41,448 bases of DNA from Clostridia bacterium (GTDB taxonomy: Bacteria > Bacillota > Clostridia > TANB77 > CAG-508), in assembly GCA_017510525.1 (NCBI GenBank), contig JAFWNC010000009.1, forward strand, positions 1 through 41,448. The letters run 5' to 3'. Below, piece after piece: positions 35,320 through 41,448 of the stretch. The translations under genes and the position numbers were made by a program. Positions within the stretch are counted from its first letter, which is position 1, and the number at the start of each line of letters is the position of its first letter. The notes beneath the pieces were generated by a model. The model saw only the letters and a list, made by a program, of their open reading frames with translations, searched no databases and had not been told where the DNA came from.

Positions 35320-38300
35320 TTATTCTTCGTCTTCTAAATCCATATCGTCCAATAAATTATCTTCAGCTAATTCCTCTTCTTCTAATAATGTATCAAAAAT
35401 ATCTTCAGATTCTAAACTGTCTATATCATCATTTTCTTCCTCAGAATCTAGGTCTAATTCCTCTGTTGACATTCCTTCCATTTCTTGTTCAGCAAGAAGT
35501 TCCTCTTCCATCATTTGTCTTCCTTGTTCTTCAGTAAGCTCTATTCCATCTTCAACTGTTTCTTTTAGTTCTAATTCTTCATCATTATCTGAGAATAATC
35601 TTACATCTAATCCAAGTGATTGAAGTTCTTTGATTAATACCTTGAAACTCTCTGGCATTCCTGGTTCAGGAATATTCTCACCTTTAACAATTGATTCATA
35701 AGTTTTTACTCTTCCGACAACATCATCAGATTTAACTGTTAAGATTTCTTGAAGTGTATAAGCAGCACCATAAGCTTCTAGTGCCCAAACCTCCATTTCA
35801 CCGAATCTCTGTCCACCAAATTGAGCTTTACCTCCAAGAGGTTGTTGTGTAACTAATGAGTATGGTCCTGTTGAACGAGCATGGATCTTATCATCAACTA
35901 AGTGGTGAAGTTTTAACATATACATTACACCAACTGTAATTGGCTTATCAAATGGTTCTCCTGTTCTACCATCATATAGAATTGTTTTACCATTTGTTTC
36001 TAATCCAGCAAGCTCTAAACAATTTTCAATATCTTCTTCAGATGCACCATCAAATACTGGTGTTGCAATCTTCCAATTTAACATTCTAGCTGCAGCTCCT
36101 AAATGAACTTCCAAAACCTGTCCTAAGTTCATACGAGAAGGTACACCTAATGGGTTTAACACAACATCAACTGGAGTTCCATCTGGCATGAATGGCATAT
36201 CTTCTTCAGGTAATATTCTTGAAATAACACCTTTGTTACCATGACGTCCAGCCATTTTATCTCCGACTGATATCTTTCTCTTTTGAGCAATATAAACTCT
36301 AATAACTTTATTTACACCAGGTCCTAATTCATCTGAATTGTCTCTAGTGAATACTTTAACATCAACAATTGTTCCAGCTTCTCCATGAGGTACACGAAGT
36401 GAAGTATCTCTTACCTCTCTAGCTTTTTCACCAAAGATTGCACGAAGTAATCTTTCTTCAGCTGTAAGTTCTGTTTCTCCCTTAGGAGTAACCTTACCAA
36501 CTAATATATCTCCAGGTCTAACTTCAGCACCTATACGAATTATACCTTCGTCATCTAAGTCTCTTAAGCTATCTTCACCTACGTTTGGAATATCTCTTGT
36601 TATTTCTTCTGGTCCTAATTTTGTATCACGACATTCACAATCATAATCTTCAATATGTATTGATGTTAAAACATCTTCTTTAACTAATCTTTCATTTAAT
36701 AAAATAGCATCCTCGTAGTTATAACCTTCCCAAGTTGTAAATGCTATAAGTAAGTTTTTACCAAGAGCCATCTCACCTTTGTCTGTTGCAGGTCCATCAG
36801 CGATAATGTCTCCTTTTTTAATTTTCTCACCAGTTTTTACAATTGGTCTTTGGTTTATACAAGTACCACCATTTGTTCTTTTAAATTTACGAAGAGTATA
36901 TGTTTTCTTCTCTCCTTTTGAGTTTTTGATAACAATTTCATCACCAGTAACTCTTTCAACTGTTCCATCTTCATCAGCAACTACAACAACTCCAGAGTCT
37001 TTAGCTGCTCTATATTCGATTCCAGTTCCAACTCTAGGTGAATCTGTAATCATTAATGGAACTGCTTGACGTTGCATGTTTGCACCCATCAAAGCACGGT
37101 TAGCATCATCATGCTCTAAGAAAGGTATCATAGCTGCACCAACTGAAACTAATTGTTTTGGTGAAACATCTACATAATCAACCTTTTCTTTTTCAACTTC
37201 AGTTATTTCATCTAAGTATCTAACTCTAATTCTTTTATTTACAAATTTTCCGTTCTTATCAACTGGTTCTGACGCTTGAGCTATAATGTAATTATCTTCT
37301 TCATCGGCTGTCATGTACTCAATCTCATCTGTTAATTTTCCAGTCTTTTTATCAACTTTTCTATATGGTGTTTCAACAAATCCATATTCATTAATAATAG
37401 CAAAAGTTGTAAGTGCTGAGATAAGACCAATGTTTGGACCTTCAGGAGATTCTATTGGACATAATCTACCATAGTGAGTATAGTGAACGTCACGAACCTC
37501 AAATCCAGCTCTTTCTCTTGATAAACCACCAGGTCCTAATGCTGAAATTCTTCTTTTATGTGTTAATTCTGATAATGGGTTTGTTTGATCCATGAATTGT
37601 GATAATTGAGAACTTCCAAAGAATTCTCTAATTGCAGATGTTATTGGTTTTGTATTGATTAATGTTTGTGGTGTTACAACATCTAAATCTTGAATTGTCA
37701 TTCTTTCACGAACAACTCTCTCAAGTCTTGTTAAACCAATTCTAAATTGGTTTTGTAATAATTCACCAACACATCTAATACGTCTATTTCCTAAGTGGTC
37801 AATATCATCGATTCTTCCTAATCCATGATCTAAGTTTAGAATATAACTAATTGAACCAATCATGTCTTCAGTTGTAACATGTTTTGGAACTAATTCATCC
37901 ATTCTTTCTTCTATAACTTTAGGTAAATCTTTTTCTTTGTTATTTTCTAAAATATTTTTTAGAACTTCATAATTAACTAATTCTTTAACTTGAACTTTCT
38001 TTAAAACTTTTTCATCAACAAAAGCTTTAATATCAACAGTTCCATTTCCTATAATTCTAACTTTTTTCTCATTAACTTTTACATCAACAATGTTGATTCC
38101 TGAGTTTTGAATCTCTTCAGCAACTTCTCTTGAAATTACTTCATCTTTTTCTACAAATACTTCTCCTGTTTCTGGATTCATTATTGTATCAAAAGCAACT
38201 TGATTTGTAATTCTGTTAGCTAAATTTAATTTTTTATTGTATTTGTATCTACCTACTCTAGCTAAGTCATATCTTCTATTATCAAAGAAAAGTCCATTAA

Positions 38301-39072
38301 ACAAGTTTCTAGCAGCATCAACTGTAGGAAGTTCTCCTGGTCTTAACTTTTTATAGATTTCTATTAATGATTCGTCTTGAGTTTTAATTGGATCTTTAGC
38401 AATTGTAGCTACTAATTTGTCTTCATCTCCAAATAACTCTATAATTTGTTCATCTGAAACAATTCCTATTGCTCTTAATAGTGTTGTTACAGGTAACTTT
38501 CTAGTTCTGTCTATTCTTACATAGAATACGTCATTACTATCAGTTTCATATTCAAGCCATGCACCTCTTATTGGCATAACAGTTGAAGTATATAACTTCT
38601 TTCCTGTTTTATCATAGCTAGAATCATAGTAACATCCTGGTGAACGAACTAACTGGCTTACAACAACTCTCTCAGCACCATTTATAATAAATGTTCCGCT
38701 ATCTGTCATAAGTGGGAAATCACCTAAGTAGATTTCTTGTTCCTTGATTTCACCTGTTTCTCTGTTAATAAGTCTTACTTTAACATGTAATCTTGTAGAA
38801 TATGTTGCATCTCTTTCTTTAGCTTCTTCTAAAGTATATTTTGTTTTGTCTTCCATGTAGTAATCAAAAAATTCTAGTACTAAATTACCAGAATAGTCGA
38901 TAATTGGAGATATATCTTGTAATACTTCTCCTAATCCTTCTTTTACGAACCATTCATAAGAATCTTTTTGAACTTTTATAAGGTTAGGGATATCGATACT
39001 ATCGCCAATCTTAGAAAAAGTTTTTCTTACACATTTTTCGTGTTTAATGTCTTTCACTTGAACTTTACCCAA
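35320..39072 (-). CDS. rpoB: RNA polymerase beta subunit
   Basis: 1250 aa. RpoB protrusion and lobe domains at the N-terminus, the rifampicin-pocket region [20 protein letters not shown] with [14 protein letters not shown], the active-site [17 protein letters not shown] and [13 protein letters not shown] segments, and [19 protein letters not shown] close to the C-terminus. About 80 extra C-terminal residues are almost all acidic. The start is TTG, 9 nt after AAGGGG; the next in-frame ATG would be far inside. The usual upstream rplJ-rplL pair is absent. Confidence 0.97.
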   Translation of the reverse strand: MGKVQVKDIKHEKCVRKTFSKIGDSIDIPNLIKVQKDSYEWFVKEGLGEVLQDISPIIDYSGNLVLEFFDYYMEDKTKYTLEEAKERDATYSTRLHVKVRLINRETGEIKEQEIYLGDFPLMTDSGTFIINGAERVVVSQLVRSPGCYYDSSYDKTGKKLYTSTVMPIRGAWLEYETDSNDVFYVRIDRTRKLPVTTLLRAIGIVSDEQIIELFGDEDKLVATIAKDPIKTQDESLIEIYKKLRPGELPTVDAARNLFNGLFFDNRRYDLARVGRYKYNKKLNLANRITNQVAFDTIMNPETGEVFVEKDEVISREVAEEIQNSGINIVDVKVNEKKVRIIGNGTVDIKAFVDEKVLKKVQVKELVNYEVLKNILENNKEKDLPKVIEERMDELVPKHVTTEDMIGSISYILNLDHGLGRIDDIDHLGNRRIRCVGELLQNQFRIGLTRLERVVRERMTIQDLDVVTPQTLINTKPITSAIREFFGSSQLSQFMDQTNPLSELTHKRRISALGPGGLSRERAGFEVRDVHYTHYGRLCPIESPEGPNIGLISALTTFAIINEYGFVETPYRKVDKKTGKLTDEIEYMTADEEDNYIIAQASEPVDKNGKFVNKRIRVRYLDEITEVEKEKVDYVDVSPKQLVSVGAAMIPFLEHDDANRALMGANMQRQAVPLMITDSPRVGTGIEYRAAKDSGVVVVADEDGTVERVTGDEIVIKNSKGEKKTYTLRKFKRTNGGTCINQRPIVKTGEKIKKGDIIADGPATDKGEMALGKNLLIAFTTWEGYNYEDAILLNERLVKEDVLTSIHIEDYDCECRDTKLGPEEITRDIPNVGEDSLRDLDDEGIIRIGAEVRPGDILVGKVTPKGETELTAEERLLRAIFGEKAREVRDTSLRVPHGEAGTIVDVKVFTRDNSDELGPGVNKVIRVYIAQKRKISVGDKMAGRHGNKGVISRILPEEDMPFMPDGTPVDVVLNPLGVPSRMNLGQVLEVHLGAAARMLNWKIATPVFDGASEEDIENCLELAGLETNGKTILYDGRTGEPFDKPITVGVMYMLKLHHLVDDKIHARSTGPYSLVTQQPLGGKAQFGGQRFGEMEVWALEAYGAAYTLQEILTVKSDDVVGRVKTYESIVKGENIPEPGMPESFKVLIKELQSLGLDVRLFSDNDEELELKETVEDGIELTEEQGRQMMEEELLAEQEMEGMSTEELDLDSEEENDDIDSLESEDIFDTLLEEEELAEDNLLDDMDLEDEE

Positions 39073-39287
39073 AAAAAATCACCCCTTCTATTTTTTCTCT
39101 TTTATATTAGGTCTGGATATGAACCTATATAAACTGGAAAGCAGGTATGATATATTTTATAAAGAAGTCCTTCTTAAATAATGAGTTGTTATTTATCTCT
39201 TTGTTCCCTGCTAAAAAACAAAGGAAATAAATAGTACCATCAATATTTAATTCCTCTTCTTTTAAATATTAAGTTTTACGCTAATAT
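39073..39287 (-). promoter_or_regulatory. Structured 5' leader of rpoB
   Basis: About 215 nt of transcribed leader holds at least four short hairpins: AATATTTAA/TTAAATATT (39242-39270), CTTTGTT/AACAAAG (39199-39223), AAATAA/TTATTT (39176-39194) and AAGAAG/CTTCTT (39162-39176). No T-run follows, so attenuation is not proven. No known leader family recognised. Confidence 0.45.
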
Positions 39288-39317
39288 ATTGTATCATAGA
39301 TTTCCGTAGGTAGTCAA
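39288..39317 (-). promoter_or_regulatory. Promoter of rpoB-rpoC
   Basis: Minus strand TTGACT (39317-39312), 18 nt, TACAAT (39293-39288). Confidence 0.65.
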
Positions 39318-39356
39318 GCATTTTGTAACATAATTTTAATATTTTTTAAGGTGAAA

Positions 39357-39390
39357 ATATGGACAGTTCTGTTTTCCACGAAAAAATTTT
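39357..39390 (+). repeat. Half copy of the GGACGGTTCTGTTTTCC element
   Basis: TGGACAGTTCTGTTTTCCAC then GAAAAA matches the left arm and apex of the element at 1312-1413, with G-to-A changes, but no right arm follows. Probably a decayed remnant. Confidence 0.65.
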
Positions 39391-39399
39391 AAAAAAAGC

Positions 39400-39428
39400 T
39401 TGCTATTTTCGATTTTCCGTGTTAAAAT
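39400..39428 (+). promoter_or_regulatory. Promoter of rpsT
   Basis: TTGCTA (39400-39405), 17 nt, TAAAAT (39423-39428); divergent from the rpoB promoter. Confidence 0.7.
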
Positions 39429-39475
39429 AGTAAAAGTAAAATTTACTATTTAGCTAAAAGGAGGTGCTATAAGAT

Positions 39476-39739
39476 ATGCCAAACATTAAATCAGCAGTAA
39501 AGAGAGTTAGTGTTATTGAGAAAAAAACATTAAGAAATAATATGATTAAATCAGAATATAAATCAGCTGTTAGAAAATTCAACGAATCAGTTGAAGCTGG
39601 TAAAAAAGAAGAAGCTACTGTTAATTTTACAAGTGCTGTAAAGAAAATTGATCAAGCTTGCACAAAAGGTGTAATTAAGAAAAATACAGCTTCTAGAAAA
39701 AAATCTAATTTAGCAAAAAAATTAAATGAAATGAAATAA
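39476..39739 (+). CDS. rpsT: Ribosomal protein S20
   Basis: 87 aa, very basic: MPNIKSAVKRVSVIEKKTLR, then helices with KSEYKSAVRKF, and KGVIKKNTASRKKSNLAKKL at the end, all standard for S20. It binds 16S rRNA. Site AAGGAGGTG. Single-gene unit with its own promoter and terminator. Confidence 0.97.
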   Translation: MPNIKSAVKRVSVIEKKTLRNNMIKSEYKSAVRKFNESVEAGKKEEATVNFTSAVKKIDQACTKGVIKKNTASRKKSNLAKKLNEMK

Positions 39740-39768
39740 AAAATTGGCAATCAAATGCCAATTTTTTT
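39738..39768 (+). terminator. Terminator of rpsT
   Basis: AAAAAATTGGCA/TGCCAATTTTTTT with a 6-nt loop, overlapping the stop codon. Confidence 0.88.
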
Positions 39769-39773
39769 ATTTT

Positions 39774-39819
39774 ACGAACTCGGGGACGGCGTTCCCAAGT
39801 TCGCCGTCCCCGAGTTCGT
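39774..39819. repeat. Perfect 18-bp-arm hairpin, GGGGACGGCG core
   Basis: ACGAACTCGGGGACGGCG (39774-39791) and its exact complement (39802-39819) around a 10-nt loop. Same GGGGACG theme; it follows the rpsT terminator and precedes the convergent gene's stop codon. Confidence 0.88.
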
Positions 39820-39823
39820 CATT

Positions 39824-40072
39824 TCACATTCTTTCCTTAACACACCATAGTCCTACTCCGCAAATAATAAATGAGACTGCTGTCCATAATCCTAATTTAA
39901 ATACCCCTATTCCAATAAAATATAAATTTGGTGATATATAAATTTTATAATGTATTGCTAATAGTATTATCCCAATTATACAAATTATAAATCCAATATG
40001 TAATCCGATATTAATTATATTTAATATTTTCTTATCAATTTTTTCTATCAAGTCAATTATATTTTGAAACAT
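39824..40072 (-). CDS. Small membrane protein, unknown
   Basis: 82 aa with a short amphipathic start and two to three membrane helices (about 19-40, 46-58 and 60-77), ending CVKERM. The site AGGAGCG lies 8 nt upstream of the ATG. No family recognised. Convergent with rpsT, divergent from 40231. Confidence 0.65.
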   Translation of the reverse strand: MFQNIIDLIEKIDKKILNIINIGLHIGFIICIIGIILLAIHYKIYISPNLYFIGIGVFKLGLWTAVSFIICGVGLWCVKERM

Positions 40073-40163
40073 TTTTAATCGCTCCTATTCCTTATTTCTT
40101 CTTATTTTTATCTTATCAAATTTTTCTTCTTAAATCAAAGGTAATTTATTCCTGCTTTTTGTA

Positions 40164-40192
40164 TTGTTTTTTATTAGAAATTGATATATAAT
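40164..40192 (+). promoter_or_regulatory. Promoter of the 40231 gene
   Basis: TTGTTT (40164-40169), 17 nt, TATAAT (40187-40192). Confidence 0.6.
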
Positions 40193-40230
40193 TTTTATGG
40201 TTTTTATAAAGTTATTAAGGAGTTTTTATT

Positions 40231-40770
40231 TTGAAAAAATATATAATACTGATTATTGTTTTAATTTTACTTATCATTATTGCTTGCGGAGCTTTTGTTT
40301 TTTGGAAATATATAATTCCCAAAAAGGAATCAACTTATTCAATAATTAATTCATATGACAATAGTTTTTCTATTGAAGTTGATAATGTTTTTGAATTTGC
40401 TAAACAAAGTAGTAGTGATGATTATGATTTGGTTTTAAAATCTGAAACATATAATAGTGAAATTTATGTATCTTCTTTTGGCTCTTCTAGAGTTCGCTCA
40501 ATTGAAGATGTTTTAAAATCTGATAAGGAAGATTTTTCAAGTAAATTTCAGGCTATAACTAATCTTTCTGAATTTTCAACCTTTGATGTTTCTGGAAATA
40601 AAGTTTATGAATATCATTTTACAAGCTCAAATAGATATATTCAAAACTATTATATAGTTCTAGAAAATAAGGTTTATGTTTTTGATTTTGATATTGATAA
40701 AAACAATGATTATGAGTATAGTTTAGAAGATTATACAGAAGAAATAATAAAATCATTTAAAGTTTTGTAA
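40231..40770 (+). CDS. Membrane-anchored extracytoplasmic protein, unknown (PsbP-like fold possible)
   Basis: 179 aa. A TTG start 9 nt after AAGGAG. One long hydrophobic N-terminal helix (about 4-28) with IIACG inside, which could be a lipobox, although the hydrophobic stretch continues after the Cys, favouring an uncleaved anchor. The rest (about 35-179) is a soluble alpha/beta domain with alternating strands, SFSIEVDNVFEF through VYVFDFDI, reminiscent of PsbP-like or DUF-type lipoproteins. Ends in IIKSFKVL, typical of that fold. Function unknown. Confidence 0.7.
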   Translation: MKKYIILIIVLILLIIIACGAFVFWKYIIPKKESTYSIINSYDNSFSIEVDNVFEFAKQSSSDDYDLVLKSETYNSEIYVSSFGSSRVRSIEDVLKSDKEDFSSKFQAITNLSEFSTFDVSGNKVYEYHFTSSNRYIQNYYIVLENKVYVFDFDIDKNNDYEYSLEDYTEEIIKSFKVL

Positions 40771-40779
40771 TGATTTTAT

Positions 40780-40803
40780 GTAGGGACGGGGCTTGTCCCC
40801 GCC
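40780..40803. repeat. Short GC-rich palindrome (GTAGGGGC family)
   Basis: GTAGGGACGGGGCTTGTCCC then CGCC, ten bases after the preceding stop codon. Confidence 0.75.
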
Positions 40804-40848
40804 AACAGAACGATTTATACAATAAATATTAGAAAGGATGAATTATAT

Positions 40849-41340
40849 ATGTTAGAGGTTATACAGGGTTTTCCCTATTTTGTTAAATGCATTATTACTG
40901 GATTAGTTGGTATGATGCCAATTATCGAAATAAGAGGTGCTATTCCTATTGGTGTTACTTTAGGTTTGGATTATACTACTTCTTATATTTGTAGCTTTAT
41001 TGGAAATATTATTCCTATATTTTTTATTGTTAAATATATTAGACCTTTATTTGATTTTTTTGGAAGATGGAAGTTTTTCAAGAAAATTATAGATTATGCT
41101 ACAGAAAAGGCTACTAAAAATATTCAGAATAATACAAAATTACAAAACTTTGTTGCTTTAGGATTATTCCTATTTGTAGCTATTCCTCTTCCTACTACTG
41201 GAGCATGGGTCGGTTCTTTAATTGCTAACTTCTTAGACTTACCTCTAAAGAAAGCATTTTGGCCTTTAGCTGCTGGTGTTGCTGTTGCTGGATTTATAGT
41301 TTTAGTTGCTACTGGAAGTGTTGTGGCGTTAGCGTTTTAA
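40849..41340 (+). CDS. Small multidrug-export family membrane protein (COG2426)
   Basis: 163 aa. Four to five membrane segments with the family's conserved loops PIIEIRGAIPIGV (about 24-36) and FVAIPLPTTGAWVGSLIA (about 109-126), and a basic cytoplasmic loop between. The family name rests on one reported small multidrug exporter; the true substrate is unknown. Start ATG after AGAAAGGATG. Confidence 0.85.
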   Translation: MLEVIQGFPYFVKCIITGLVGMMPIIEIRGAIPIGVTLGLDYTTSYICSFIGNIIPIFFIVKYIRPLFDFFGRWKFFKKIIDYATEKATKNIQNNTKLQNFVALGLFLFVAIPLPTTGAWVGSLIANFLDLPLKKAFWPLAAGVAVAGFIVLVATGSVVALAF

Positions 41341-41373
41341 GAGAAAAATAGTGGCAGAGAAAAGCAAAAAGGG

Positions 41374-41448
41374 GACGTGTGGAAATGGGGACGGTTCTCT
41401 TTTCCAAGTTTTTCTTGGAAAAGAGAACCGTCCCCATTTCCACACGTC
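41374..41448. repeat. Perfect 35-bp-arm inverted repeat, GGGGACGGTTCTC core, cut by window edge
   Basis: Arms 41374-41408 and 41414-41448 with a 5-nt loop. Shares GTGTGGAAATGGGGACGGTT and then CT-TTTTCCA with 1312-1413. The left side extends to GGGGAC, so the right arm probably continues beyond the window. Confidence 0.9.

Noticed and set aside
35195..35623. 142-residue Ser-rich frame on the plus strand over the end of rpoB
   Set aside because: Antisense shadow of the acidic rpoB tail (GAA/GAT read backwards as TTC/ATC, TCT).
1..41448. CRISPR array, prophage or integrated element
   Set aside because: No regularly spaced direct repeats, integrase, recombinase, att duplication or phage genes are visible.

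Overview
The window is chromosomal DNA from a low-GC (roughly 30% G+C) Gram-positive bacterium of the Clostridia type, probably an uncultured gut-type anaerobe. The evidence is Firmicutes gene order (gdpP-rplI-dnaB, rpsF-ssb-rpsR, dnaG-rpoD, rplU-rpmA, rpoB-rpoC), AT-rich codon use, strong Shine-Dalgarno sites, frequent TTG starts, a class III (anaerobic) ribonucleotide reductase, and near-consensus SigA promoters (TTGACA, about 17 nt, TATAAT). There is no prophage, integrase, transposase gene or CRISPR array. I cannot name the genus from the sequence alone.

Layout: 1-1312 is the 3' part of an ABC-F ATPase; 1412-2665 an unknown zinc-ribbon protein; 2821-4465 a membrane glycosyltransferase; 4531-7109 an acyl-activating enzyme / acyl carrier protein / TetR operon; 7249-10500 an ABC exporter; 10574-10975 a PH-domain protein; 11111-13369 a PASTA-containing penicillin-binding protein; 13645-14701 rpsF-ssb-rpsR; 14861-15637 an anchored cyclophilin; 15905-16572 rplU-rpmA; 16660-16736 tRNA-Met(CAT); 17234-20177 dnaG-rpoD; 20316-23150 nrdD-nrdG; 23645-30772 gdpP-rplI-dnaB-tilS-ftsH; 31476-39072 rpoB-rpoC; 39476-39739 rpsT; then three small membrane or secreted-type proteins. 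Most of it is core replication, transcription, translation and envelope machinery.

The outstanding observation is a translational one. Four genes (the glycosyltransferase, nrdG, tilS and dnaB) are each split by a +1 frameshift, and the shift falls exactly on an in-frame CGG codon in all four. Skipping the C of that CGG restores the full-length conserved protein, with the overlapping GGA or GGG read as glycine at a position expected to be glycine (clearest in dnaB). I looked for CGG in the reading frame of every other gene in the window and found none; all other CGG triplets lie across codon boundaries. dnaB and tilS are normally essential, so simple pseudogene decay is unlikely. The pattern fits an organism in which CGG has lost its normal meaning and instead directs the ribosome to move forward one base (or read CGGR as a four-base glycine codon). 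A systematic sequencing error must be excluded.

A second theme is the intergenic DNA. It is packed with long, near-perfect inverted repeats (arms of 18 to 48 bp, several with a GGGGACG core), which sit after genes, often supply the stop codon or terminator, and in one case carry the -35 boxes of two divergent promoters. Two further small repeat families (GTAGGGGC/GCCCCTAC palindromes, and a two-copy element with an AGCGTCCG core) also recur. They look like small non-autonomous, REP- or MITE-like elements.
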